The notes beneath the pieces were generated by a model, which was not told the origin of the DNA, did not search any database, and worked only from the letters and a program-made list of their open reading frames with translations. The translations under genes and the position numbers were made by a program. From Tichowtungia aerotolerans (GTDB taxonomy: Bacteria; Verrucomicrobiota; Kiritimatiellia; Kiritimatiellales; Tichowtungiaceae): a stretch of DNA of 64,000 bases. This document shows positions 55,549 through 63,878 of the stretch, piece by piece. Within the stretch, counting starts at the first letter, position 1. Each line of letters begins with the position of its first letter. Where the stretch lies: the NCBI RefSeq assembly GCF_009905215.1, contig NZ_CP047593.1:434001-498000 (forward strand), given 5' to 3'.

Positions 55549-56468
55549 TTTTTCACCAGTTGAATGGCGGCGTCAATCGCGGCGATCATGCTGCCGGGAT
55601 CAGCTTGATTCTGTCCGGCAATGTTGAAAGCCGTACCGTGATCAGGCGATGTGCGAATAATCGGCAAGCCGACGGTCCAGTTTACGCCGCAGTCGAAGGC
55701 ATGCATTTTAAGCGGGCCGAGGCCCTGATCATGATACATCGCTACCACAGCATCAAAATTTTTCTGCAACGCCTGATAGAAAATCACATCGGCGGGAACA
55801 GGGCCAATGGCGTTAAGGCCCTTGGCTTTTGCGGATTCGATGGAGGGCAAGATGATCCCGGCGTCTTCACTGCCGAGCGCGCCGCCGTCACCGGCATGCG
55901 GGTTGAGGCCGCAGACGCCGATGCGTCCGTTTTCAATGCCAAGTTGGCCGAGCGCTTCACCGGTCAGTTCGATGGCTTCGAGGATATTCTCTTTGTTGAG
56001 TGCGTCGGCGACGTCGCGCAGCGGAAGGTGGCGAGTGGCGAGCATGACACGAAGACCTTTGCCCATAAGCATCATGCCGTAGCGCCTGCAGCCGGTCATG
56101 GCGGCGATCATTTCGGTGTGGCCGGGCCAGTGGAGACCGGCCATCTTGAGTCCCTCCTTGCAGATGGGCGCGGTAACCATTGCGTCGATTTCACCGGCAA
56201 GGCAGCCCTGCACCGCTCGCTCGATGGCGGCGACTGCGGTCATGGACGCTTCGGCAGTGATTTTCCCAGGGATTGGAACCTCGTTGAGTCCTACTTTCCA
56301 AACTTCGGAGAAGGCATCTTCAATTTTTCCAAACATTGGAAAATTTTCGGGACCGATGAAGGTGAATTCGATGTCGTCTTTCCAAGGTTTGGAAGAAACG
56401 GCTTTGAGGGCGATCTCCGGACCAATGCCGTTAACGTCGCCGCAGGTAATGCCAATACGAATGCTCAT
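55545..56468 (-). CDS. pdxA: 4-hydroxythreonine-4-phosphate dehydrogenase
   Basis: 307 residues. ITCGDVNGIGPEIALKA at the start, metal/substrate His in HWPGHTEM and AMYHDQGLGPLKM, and C-terminal GTAFNIAGQNQADPGSM. NAD-dependent step of pyridoxal phosphate synthesis by the DXP-dependent route. Two perfect palindromes encode residues 25-30 (SSKPWK) and 42-48 (NFPMFGK), close together in the N-terminal domain. Four-base overlap with ksgA, 6 bp after the isomerase gene. Confidence 0.95.
   Translation of the reverse strand: MSIRIGITCGDVNGIGPEIALKAVSSKPWKDDIEFTFIGPENFPMFGKIEDAFSEVWKVGLNEVPIPGKITAEASMTAVAAIERAVQGCLAGEIDAMVTAPICKEGLKMAGLHWPGHTEMIAAMTGCRRYGMMLMGKGLRVMLATRHLPLRDVADALNKENILEAIELTGEALGQLGIENGRIGVCGLNPHAGDGGALGSEDAGIILPSIESAKAKGLNAIGPVPADVIFYQALQKNFDAVVAMYHDQGLGPLKMHAFDCGVNWTVGLPIIRTSPDHGTAFNIAGQNQADPGSMIAAIDAAIQLVKK
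56327..56394. repeat. paired TTCCAA palindromes within pdxA
   Basis: 56327-56341 (core ACA) and 56380-56394 (core GGT), both perfect, 38 bp apart, in coding sequence. A third, degenerate copy (TTTCCAAACTTCGGAG) lies at about 56295. Confidence 0.9.
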
Positions 56469-56474
56469 GACAAA

Positions 56475-57431
56475 TCAGTAGCGTTCCACATGATGGCTGG
56501 CGGAGAGACGTTTGATCAGACGGTCGTGAAGACGATCACGCTCTTTGGCCAGCAGGGTTTTACGGATGGATTCGCTGACATCTTCGAACGGGACATGGCC
56601 CTCTTCCTGCCGGCTTTCCACCTGAATGATATAGAATACTTTCTCCCCTTCGATCAGATCGCTGATTTGGCCTGCGGGGGTATCGCGCAGAGCGGGCCGC
56701 ATTTCGACCTTTACATCGTTTGGGTCACGCCACGGGCTGAGAGAAGGATCACCTTCTGAAACCTCTTTGCCGACGGCTTCGAAATCGGCACCGGCCTGCA
56801 GTTTTTTGAGCGTATCTTCCGCCTGTTTACGTTTAACCTGCTGCTCCTCATCGGAAACACCTTTGTTGATGAGAATGTAGCGGTATTTGACGCGGAACGG
56901 GATGAAGAACTGTTCCTTTGAGCGTTCGTACTCAGCACGAACAGCTTCTTCACTGACATGGGCCTGCTGCATGACTTCCTGGTTATAGAAAACGCGCATA
57001 AGCAGTTTGTCGGCAATTTCCTGCCGCCACTCGTCAAAAGTCATCCGACGCTTAATGAGCGCTTTTGTGAGCAGCGCGCGGTCGCCTTCGAAACGATCGC
57101 GAATGATGGAGTCGACCTCCCCGTCAATCATCTCGTCCGGAAGGGTCAGTTTTTTGCGGGCGGCCTCTGCGTTGATAAGAGCTTCTTCGATCAATGCTTC
57201 CCGGCCTTCGATATAGAGGCGCTGCATCTGCCGGGCGAGTTCTTCGCCGCGATAACGCGATGCGAGCTGAGACAACACCGGCGCAACGTGCTCACGAATG
57301 TCGCCATAGGTGATGACATGATCGTCCACCCGGGCGGCATAGCCGTCGATGGCCGTAATCCGCGGCTCGGAGTTGGTCTGGGCGAGCACACCCGAAGCAA
57401 TGGAAAGCAGTAAAATGATAAGTTTTTTCAT
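56475..57431 (-). CDS. SurA/PpiC-type periplasmic peptidyl-prolyl isomerase
   Basis: 318 residues. Signal peptide MKKLIILLLSIASGVLAQTN, a SurA-N-like helical chaperone region (EALIEEALINAEAARKKLTL, MTFDEWRQEIADKLL), and one PpiC-type rotamase domain (~195-290, ending KVFYIIQVESRQEEGHVPFE). One parvulin domain only, versus two in E. coli SurA. Folds outer-membrane proteins in the periplasm. The frame is open 114 codons upstream, but ATG 57431 begins the signal peptide. Heads the surA-like-pdxA-ksgA operon, the same trio order as in Proteobacteria. Confidence 0.9.
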   Translation of the reverse strand: MKKLIILLLSIASGVLAQTNSEPRITAIDGYAARVDDHVITYGDIREHVAPVLSQLASRYRGEELARQMQRLYIEGREALIEEALINAEAARKKLTLPDEMIDGEVDSIIRDRFEGDRALLTKALIKRRMTFDEWRQEIADKLLMRVFYNQEVMQQAHVSEEAVRAEYERSKEQFFIPFRVKYRYILINKGVSDEEQQVKRKQAEDTLKKLQAGADFEAVGKEVSEGDPSLSPWRDPNDVKVEMRPALRDTPAGQISDLIEGEKVFYIIQVESRQEEGHVPFEDVSESIRKTLLAKERDRLHDRLIKRLSASHHVERY

Positions 57432-57569
57432 AGAGTCGGCATTATGCGTAACCGACCGCAGTTGTGCAACGGCAAAGCGGCAATGAGGAACAGAATGAGA
57501 CTCGATAATGAGCTGGAACCGGTATTTTCTGCTGTGCGCAACGTTATCAACGTGGCATCCTGCGCGGCT

Positions 57570-58478
57570 ATGACAGACAACACCAGACAGAAAGCCGGCG
57601 TCACAGCTGTGGTGGGACGCACCAACGTCGGCAAATCGACATTGCTGAACGCACTGCTCGGCGAAAAAGTGAGTATCGTCAGCGACACCGTACAAACCAC
57701 CCGAAATGTGATTCGTGCGATCCTGACAGAAGAGCGCGGACAAATTGTCTTCCTCGATACGCCCGGCATCCACAAGGCGGAAGGCGACCTCGGTAAAAAC
57801 CTGAATAAAATGGCTCGTTCCGCCATCGGCGGAGCCGATTCCGTATTGCTCGTACTGGATGCCTCCGCCAAACCGTGGCAGGAAGATGAAGGATGGATGC
57901 GCCGGCTGATGAAGGATGAAACGCCCTGCGTAATCCTGCTGAACAAAATGGATCTCGGCGGAGATTTTGCCGAAGAGTATAAGAAAATCTGGAAGGATAC
58001 TGCGGAAGAAAAAGGCGCGACCCTACCCCCCGTCTGGGTTGAAGGCTCTGCATTGAATGGAGATCAGCTGCCGGAACTGAGCGAAGCGCTTTTTGAACAA
58101 ATTCCCGAAGGCCCGCTCCTGTTTCCTGAAGAAATCCTGACCGACTACCCACGCAAACTGAACATCAGCGATGTGATCCGCGAAAAATATTTTGACCGAC
58201 TTCATGACGAACTGCCCCACTGCCTTGCCATCTGGGTGGAATCCATCGAGGAAACTCCAGCCAAGTGGAATATCCAGGCCGAGGTATATGTCGAGCGCCA
58301 CTCACAGAAAGGCATCGTGATCGGCGAAAAAGGAAGACTCCTTAAAAGCGTGCAGTATCAGGCAGAAAAAGAGCTGCAGGAAATGTACGGCGTGCCGATC
58401 AAAGTACGCCTCTGGGTGAAAGTTGAAAAGGACTGGCGCAAAAACTTCTGGATCCTTAAGAAGCTGGGGTATGCGTAA
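57570..58478 (+). CDS. era: GTPase Era
   Basis: 302 residues. G1 GRTNVGKSTLL, G2 switch TTRN, G3 DTPG, G4 NKMD, and C-terminal KH domain with GIVIGEKGRLLKSVQYQAEK. Acts in maturation of 16S rRNA and 30S assembly, the same process as KsgA encoded nearby. ATG 57570 (MTDNTRQKAG) is chosen from homology; ribosome site weak. The open frame reaches 57444, overlapping only the divergent promoter region of the isomerase gene. Confidence 0.95.
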   Translation: MTDNTRQKAGVTAVVGRTNVGKSTLLNALLGEKVSIVSDTVQTTRNVIRAILTEERGQIVFLDTPGIHKAEGDLGKNLNKMARSAIGGADSVLLVLDASAKPWQEDEGWMRRLMKDETPCVILLNKMDLGGDFAEEYKKIWKDTAEEKGATLPPVWVEGSALNGDQLPELSEALFEQIPEGPLLFPEEILTDYPRKLNISDVIREKYFDRLHDELPHCLAIWVESIEETPAKWNIQAEVYVERHSQKGIVIGEKGRLLKSVQYQAEKELQEMYGVPIKVRLWVKVEKDWRKNFWILKKLGYA

Positions 58479-58497
58479 ATTACAATCTTGCAGCTGA

Positions 58498-58821
58498 TCA
58501 GGCGGTTTTTCCGTTCTTCTTTTCCGGCTGGCCTCTGACTTCTGTCCAGTATTCCTCGCGAACATCTTCATCGATCTCGACAGGAATTCTTTCGCCATAC
58601 AACCTGTCAGCGCCATCTTTCCGACAACCGGATATCCAGTATTCATTACCGGTATCCACATCAAAATAATTCGACTTAAATCCCTGTCCTTTTAAGGACT
58701 GGAACGTCTGGCCCTGATAGTAAAGACTTTTCCCTGTCTTGAAGAAAGTAACGCGACCGATCCTGGCAGAACCGGAAAGCCCCTCACTTTTACCTTCAAT
58801 ATACATAACACGGGATTTCAT
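58498..58821 (-). CDS. conserved hypothetical protein, 107 residues
   Basis: Not recognised with confidence. Beta-rich first half (VMYIEGKSEGLSGSARIGRV, FFKTGKSLYYQGQTFQSLKG) and an acidic, aromatic second half (NEYWISGCRKDGADRLYG, EDVREEYWTEVRGQPEKKNG). One Cys only, so no metal site is evident. No signal or membrane helix; cytoplasmic. Converges with era over 19 bp and has a bidirectional-looking hairpin on its right. Composition and codon use look like a real gene. Confidence 0.75.
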   Translation of the reverse strand: MKSRVMYIEGKSEGLSGSARIGRVTFFKTGKSLYYQGQTFQSLKGQGFKSNYFDVDTGNEYWISGCRKDGADRLYGERIPVEIDEDVREEYWTEVRGQPEKKNGKTA

Positions 58822-58851
58822 GATATTGATTCTCTCCTACCGACCTTAAGA

Positions 58852-58881
58852 AAAAGCCGCCCCGGAACCGGAGCGGCTTTT
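58852..58881. terminator. intrinsic terminator between hypothetical and AsmA-like genes
   Basis: AAAAGCCGC-CCCGG ... CCGG-GCGGCTTTT stem with a 2-base loop and one mismatch on each side. Minus-strand reading continues into TTTTT, giving a strong terminator for the AsmA-like gene ending at 58902. Confidence 0.8.
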
Positions 58882-58901
58882 ACGTTCGAGATGTGATGAG
58901 G

Positions 58902-59702
58902 TTATTCCTTGTTAAAGAGACCGCCGATCCCTTTTTTGATGGCGTCGGTGGCGCCTTTGGCGGCGTCCGTTGCGGCTCCGCCCACATCCTTCATGGTTTC
59001 GCCGGCAGCTCCGCTGACGTTTTTCATCGCATCACCCGCGATATCTGCTCCCGCAGCAACGGCCTTGGTGACCGCGTCCCTGACGGATCCAAAGACTTCA
59101 GAAACCACTTCAGCCGGAGAGGCGCCGCCGGAGTCTTTTCCGATATCCGTCATTTGAATGGCCGGCAGCGGCAGGGTCATTTTTTTACCGCCAAGAGCAG
59201 TAATGGTGACATTGACTTTTGCATTGTTAAGCTGAAAATCTTCGATAACCACTTTTTTGGAGGAGCCCTTTTCCTTCTTGGGCTCTTCAGCAATCTCTTC
59301 TTTCGGTTCGCCTGTTTCTTCCGGGGTCAGGTTTTTCTGCAGTTCAGCAAGGTTGCTGGACTTCAGGCTTTTTTCATAAGTGATTTCCGGAGCATCGATC
59401 AGGATCTCGTTGATCACAACGGTGTCGCTCATGAGTGATGCAAGAGAGATGTTCAGTTTGAATTCACCCAGTTCCATGGCGCTCGGGGTTTTAAAACCTT
59501 CCGGGTTTCCGATCACCAACGCTTTCACATGAACCAGACCCGTCAAGGGATTGACGCGTACTTTTTCCACAGTCATGGGGACCCCGGCCACTTTCGGCCC
59601 AACGGTCTCAATTCCAGCTTTGATAATGTTTCCGAGAAACAACATGACACCTACAAGTAAAACAACAATCACAATTCCAATGATCGACAGAATTTTCTTC
59701 AT
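58902..59702 (-). CDS. AsmA-like membrane-anchored protein
   Basis: 266 residues. One N-terminal helix (IIGIVIVVLLVGVMLFLGNI), then a periplasmic region with AsmA/DUF748-like strands: KVRVNPLTGLVHVKALVIGN, SLASLMSDTVVINEILIDAP, FQLNNAKVNVTI. An acidic/Lys-rich linker (ETGEPKEEIAEEPKKEKGSS) divides two parts. The last ~60 residues are an Ala/Gly-rich, heptad-like tail (AGDAMKNVSGAAGETMKDVG) of LEA-like character. Likely an inner-membrane protein linked to lipid or outer-membrane homeostasis; AsmA-type bridges are much longer, so this is a short relative. AAGGAGG precedes ATG 59702. Confidence 0.8.
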   Translation of the reverse strand: MKKILSIIGIVIVVLLVGVMLFLGNIIKAGIETVGPKVAGVPMTVEKVRVNPLTGLVHVKALVIGNPEGFKTPSAMELGEFKLNISLASLMSDTVVINEILIDAPEITYEKSLKSSNLAELQKNLTPEETGEPKEEIAEEPKKEKGSSKKVVIEDFQLNNAKVNVTITALGGKKMTLPLPAIQMTDIGKDSGGASPAEVVSEVFGSVRDAVTKAVAAGADIAGDAMKNVSGAAGETMKDVGGAATDAAKGATDAIKKGIGGLFNKE

Positions 59703-59878
59703 ACACGCCTCCTTTTCTTTACAAGGTGATTCTGGACCGCACACATGGAGCGCTCAAGCATCATTTCATGCAAATTATCTGTGATACACCTCCGGAAAGA
59801 ATTCGCATCCGCCACATGACGGCGCGCTTGTATACACTTCTGCGGGTTTGATACGGTGGATCCAAGTCTGACAGCCGG

Positions 59879-61045
59879 ATGAAACCACTACACAAAAAAC
59901 CATCGAAGAAGCAGGCCGACCATCCTGCCAAACAAAAGGCGGGCCTGCTTTGGTATATCATCGGCATGGTCATCATCCTAACGATCTATCGTCTTCTGAT
60001 CTCCGTGGTTACCCATCTGAGGCTGTTTCAGGACATTACCGACTACCAGCGCCACACACAGGGGCTCGCCACGTTCCTGCTCGTGCTGATGATGGGACTG
60101 CTTTGGATGGCATACCGACAGTGGCAGAACATTATCCACGAACGGGATCAGCTGGAAACCATTCTGGCAAGTATTGGTCCGGACATGATTCTTGCCGTTG
60201 ACCACAACGACCGGATTCTGCGCTGCGGCGGTGCCGTGGAACAGATGTCCGGCTACACACCGGACGAACTGATCGGCAAGAAGGCCGGACTGCTGTATCA
60301 CGACCGTCGCATTGACGGACAGGGTTATGAAATCCAGTCGGCACTCGAGCAAACCGGGTTTTATATGGGCTACACCACCGGCCGAACCAGAAACGGCGAA
60401 GACTATCTTCTGGAAATGCAGACCTCCCGGTTAACCAGCCAGGCCGGCGGCGCCGTCGTGATTCTCCGCAATCTGGACGAAAGGCAGCGGGCCCGGGTCC
60501 AACTGCAGCGCCGCATCCGCATGGAAGAAACTTTTGCTGCGATATCCACCGAGTTTCTGCAAACGGAGCCGAAACAATTCGGAAAAGCCTGTCTAACAGC
60601 TCTCCAGAAAACCGCAGAGATTTTCGGCTATGAATTCGCCAGTGCCGGTTTTTTCGATATGCAAAGCGGTGAGCTCCGCAACATCTGGACCTGGCCGCCA
60701 AACCAGGAAATCCTGGATCCGGCGTTCAATACATCTCTCGCAGAAGCCGCCATTGCCTCCGCTGACACCAAGGGCCGAATTGCATACCGATTCCCCGAAG
60801 ACTCCGACCGTGCACCCGCTCCGCTGGAAGACCTGCACACAAACTGGAAAATCCGCGCCATGGTTCTCTCTCCCATGAAACTGCAGGATCGGCAATTCGG
60901 ATTTCTGGCTCTATTCTCGAAAGAACGCAATCTGCGGCGCTGGACCCCGGAAGATACCACCGTACTGCAGGCACTCACCAGCACGTTCATGGCGGGCGAG
61001 CTCAGCATTCATTCGCGCAGGCGGTTTCAAACCGGCTCCGAATAG
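59879..61045 (+). CDS. PAS-GAF membrane sensor without output domain
   Basis: 388 residues. Two membrane helices (~22-45 and ~61-79), then a PAS domain (~90-200; DQLETILASIGPDMILAVDH, GGAVEQMSGYTPDELIGKKA), a coiled-coil linker (NLDERQRARVQLQRRIRMEE) and a GAF domain (~230-380; ASAGFFDMQSGELRNIWTWP, WTPEDTTVLQALTSTFMAGE). No histidine kinase, GGDEF, EAL or phosphatase domain follows; the stop is real and is trailed by a terminator. It may signal by protein-protein contact. No partner gene is adjacent. Confidence 0.85.
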   Translation: MKPLHKKPSKKQADHPAKQKAGLLWYIIGMVIILTIYRLLISVVTHLRLFQDITDYQRHTQGLATFLLVLMMGLLWMAYRQWQNIIHERDQLETILASIGPDMILAVDHNDRILRCGGAVEQMSGYTPDELIGKKAGLLYHDRRIDGQGYEIQSALEQTGFYMGYTTGRTRNGEDYLLEMQTSRLTSQAGGAVVILRNLDERQRARVQLQRRIRMEETFAAISTEFLQTEPKQFGKACLTALQKTAEIFGYEFASAGFFDMQSGELRNIWTWPPNQEILDPAFNTSLAEAAIASADTKGRIAYRFPEDSDRAPAPLEDLHTNWKIRAMVLSPMKLQDRQFGFLALFSKERNLRRWTPEDTTVLQALTSTFMAGELSIHSRRRFQTGSE

Positions 61046-61046
61046 C

Positions 61047-61078
61047 AGAAAGCACTCCGGAATTCCGGAGTGCTTTCT
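61047..61078. terminator. 32-bp perfect palindromic terminator
   Basis: AGAAAGCACTCCGGAA / TTCCGGAGTGCTTTCT, a perfect inverted repeat with no loop in DNA (RNA loop forms from the central bases). Directly after the sensor stop codon. The T-run TTTCT on both ends would permit bidirectional action. Confidence 0.7.
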
Positions 61079-61092
61079 GACACAAACATTAA

Positions 61093-61112
61093 GCCGGGCA
61101 AGCATGCCCGGC
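61093..61112 (-). terminator. hairpin downstream of ppdK
   Basis: GCCGGGC-AAGCAT-GCCCGGC, stem of 7 GC pairs, 10 bp after the ppdK stop. The T-run on the minus strand is short (TTAATGTTTG), so termination may depend on the neighbouring 32-bp palindrome as well. Confidence 0.5.
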
Positions 61113-61121
61113 TCAAGTTCC

Positions 61122-63878
61122 TTAGCCGGCGATCGCAGCCTGGGCCGCCGCCAGGCGGGCAATCGGCACACGGAACGGCGAACAGCTGACGTAGTTGAGA
61201 CCTGCTTTGCAGCAGAACTTCACGCTGGCCGGATCACCGCCATGCTCCCCGCAGATACCGCACTTAAGGTCCGGACGGGTTGAACGACCGCGTTCCACAC
61301 CCATCTGAACTAGCTGGCCGACACCGTTTCTGTCGAGATGCTGGAAGGGATCGGTCGGCAGGATTTTTTCCTGCAGGTAGTCCGGCAGGAAGGTGCCGAT
61401 ATCATCGCGGCTGTAACCGAATGTCATCTGAGTGAGGTCGTTGGTTCCGAAGCTGAAGAATTCAGCGGTCTCGGCGATCTCATCGGCAGTCAGCGCAGCA
61501 CGCGGAATTTCGATCATCGTTCCGATCATGTACTTCAGGGCCACGCCGGATTTTTTGATGATCTCTTCCGCCGTTTCGCGGGCGATTTTTTCGAGATAGT
61601 CGAGCTCGGCCTTGGTGCCGACGAGCGGAATCATGATTTCCGGAAGCACTTTAACTTTCTTCTTGGCTTTGGAAACTTTGCAGGCGGCCGCGATAATTGC
61701 GGTGGTCTGCATCACACACAGCTCCGGGAACGTTACCGACAGACGGCAGCCGCGGTGCCCGAGCATCGGGTTGAACTCGTGCAGCTGTTTCACACGGTCA
61801 GCAACTTTCTTGGCCGATACCCCAAGGCGTTTGGCCATTTCCTGCTGATCCTTCTTGGTGTGCGGCACAAACTCATGCAGCGGCGGGTCGAGAAGGCGAA
61901 CCGTTACCGGCAGGCCGTCCATGGCTTTGAAGATTCCTTCAAAGTCCTTCTGCTGATGTTTCAGCAGTTTGGCCAGAGCGGCCTTGCGGCCGGCTTCGTC
62001 TTCGGCAAGGATGAATTCGCGAATCGCCCAGATGCGGTCGCCTTCGAAGAACATGTGTTCTGTACGGCAAAGACCGATTCCCTCCGCACCGAATGCGCGG
62101 GCAGCCGCGGCATCCTTCGGTGTATCGGCGTTGGTGCGGACATTGATCTTGCGGTTGTTGTCCGACCATTTGGAAACCAGATCGTACATTTTATAGATCG
62201 GGTCTTTCTTTGCGGCAGCCGTACCATCGACCACCCCGGCCACAACCGGGCTGACCTGTGTGGCAATCTGGCCTTCATAGACTTTTCCGGTCGAACCGTT
62301 AAGGCTCAGCCAGTCTCCGGCCTTATACGTTTTCTTGCCAACCGTAATGACTTTCTTTTTGTAATCGATACCGAGCTCTCCGGCACCGCAGATGCAGCAT
62401 TTACCCCATCCGCGAGCGACAACCGCGGCATGAGAAGTCATGCCGCCGGTCGAGGTCAGCACTCCCTGAGCGGCCCACATCCCGCCGACATCTTCGGGGC
62501 TGGTGTCCTGGCGCACCAGAATCACTTTGGCTTGCGGATCTTTTTTGACTGCCGCCTCTGCGTCTTTGGCCTCGAAAACAATCTGTCCGACTGCGGCTCC
62601 CGGACCGGCCGGAAGAGCCGTGGTGATCAGCTTTGCTTTTTTCTCAGCCGCGATGTCAAAGACCGGGAACAGCAGCTGTTCGAGATCGTCTCCGGACAGA
62701 GTGGTCAGCGCCTCCTTCTGATTCAGAATTTTTGGAAGTTTTTCGCCGGTGTACATATCTTCGCCGGTCGCCATTTCAACCGCCCAGCGGACTCCAGCCA
62801 GACCGGTGCGTTTGGCATTACGGGTCTGGAGCATCCAGAGCTTTCCTTCCTGCACAGTAAACTCAACGTCCTGCGGATATTTGTAATGCTTCTCGAGGCG
62901 CGACATGATTTTCATCAGGTCGGCATGGGCTTTTTTCCAAACCTTGGAATTTTCCGAAGGCATGTCCTTGAGGTCTTTCGGCGTACGGATTCCGGCCACG
63001 ACGTCTTCGCCCTGAGCATTGATGAGATATTCCCCCATCGGCTTGCTGTCCCCGGTTCCGCCGTCGCGGGTAAAGGCCACGCCGGTTCCGGATTCATCCC
63101 CCATGTTTCCGAAAACCATGGTGCAGACATTCACAGCGGTTCCGAGCAGACCGGTAATTTTGTTGATCTGGCGGTATTTCTCGGCGCGCTCAGAATTCCA
63201 CGAACCAAACACCGCGCGGATGGCGAGATCGAGCTGCTGCATGGGATCCTGCGGGAACGGTTTTTTAACCTTTTCGAGATACACTTTTTTGTAGACCTCA
63301 ACGAGCTCCTTGAGCTGTTCTGCTGTCAGTTCCGTGTCGTCTGTGGCTTTGTATTTCTTTTTGATCTTCTCGAGTTCAATTTCGAAGTCGTGATGAGTCA
63401 GCCCGGTGTACGGCCCCATAACCACATCACCGAACATGTCGATGAAACGACGGTAGCAGTCCCACGCCGTGCGCTCGTTTCCGGTCTGTTTAATGAACCC
63501 GTGAACGGACTTGTCGGTCAGCCCGAGATTGAGAACGGTGTCCATCATGCCCGGCATGGAAATCGCAGCACCGGAACGAACAGAGACCAAAAGCGGATCA
63601 TCGGCATCACCCAGTTTTTTGCCCATCATTTGTTCGAGTTTGGCCAGCGTTTTCTTGAGTTGGTCTTCCATCCCCTGAGGATAGCGGCCACCGTTTTTGC
63701 TGTAGCATGCACAGGCTTCGGTCGAAACCGTAAAGCCGGGAGGAACCGGGATGTTGGCATTGGCCATCTCAGCCAGATTGGCGCCTTTGCCACCCAGCAG
63801 AGCTTTCATGGAGGTATCGCCTTCGGTGTGCTCTTTACCGAAACCGTAGAAATACACATACTTCTTATTGTTCGCCAT
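61122..63878 (-). CDS. ppdK: pyruvate, phosphate dikinase
   Basis: 918 residues. N-terminal nucleotide domain (KALLGGKGANLAEMANANIP; GSGVAFTRDGGTGDSKPMGE-like segment), the phospho-His domain with GGMTSHAAVVARGWGKCC, and the PEP/pyruvate barrel with GLCRTEHMFFEGDRI and NPMLGHRGCRLSVTFPELC (catalytic Cys region near the end HGGDPASVKFC). Interconverts pyruvate + ATP + Pi and PEP + AMP + PPi, used in pyrophosphate-linked glycolysis or gluconeogenesis of anaerobes. AAGGAGAC precedes ATG 63878. A palindrome encodes SKVWK at ~310-314. Confidence 0.97.
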   Translation of the reverse strand: MANNKKYVYFYGFGKEHTEGDTSMKALLGGKGANLAEMANANIPVPPGFTVSTEACACYSKNGGRYPQGMEDQLKKTLAKLEQMMGKKLGDADDPLLVSVRSGAAISMPGMMDTVLNLGLTDKSVHGFIKQTGNERTAWDCYRRFIDMFGDVVMGPYTGLTHHDFEIELEKIKKKYKATDDTELTAEQLKELVEVYKKVYLEKVKKPFPQDPMQQLDLAIRAVFGSWNSERAEKYRQINKITGLLGTAVNVCTMVFGNMGDESGTGVAFTRDGGTGDSKPMGEYLINAQGEDVVAGIRTPKDLKDMPSENSKVWKKAHADLMKIMSRLEKHYKYPQDVEFTVQEGKLWMLQTRNAKRTGLAGVRWAVEMATGEDMYTGEKLPKILNQKEALTTLSGDDLEQLLFPVFDIAAEKKAKLITTALPAGPGAAVGQIVFEAKDAEAAVKKDPQAKVILVRQDTSPEDVGGMWAAQGVLTSTGGMTSHAAVVARGWGKCCICGAGELGIDYKKKVITVGKKTYKAGDWLSLNGSTGKVYEGQIATQVSPVVAGVVDGTAAAKKDPIYKMYDLVSKWSDNNRKINVRTNADTPKDAAAARAFGAEGIGLCRTEHMFFEGDRIWAIREFILAEDEAGRKAALAKLLKHQQKDFEGIFKAMDGLPVTVRLLDPPLHEFVPHTKKDQQEMAKRLGVSAKKVADRVKQLHEFNPMLGHRGCRLSVTFPELCVMQTTAIIAAACKVSKAKKKVKVLPEIMIPLVGTKAELDYLEKIARETAEEIIKKSGVALKYMIGTMIEIPRAALTADEIAETAEFFSFGTNDLTQMTFGYSRDDIGTFLPDYLQEKILPTDPFQHLDRNGVGQLVQMGVERGRSTRPDLKCGICGEHGGDPASVKFCCKAGLNYVSCSPFRVPIARLAAAQAAIAG
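62935..62949. repeat. TTCCAA palindrome within ppdK, core ACC
   Basis: Perfect copy read on the minus strand as SKVWK in a variable helical stretch of PPDK between catalytic blocks. Confidence 0.85.

Noticed and set aside
57444-57569. N-terminal extension of Era by 42 residues
   Set aside because: The extension lacks similarity to Era and occupies the divergent promoter region; G1 motif spacing is normal from ATG 57570.
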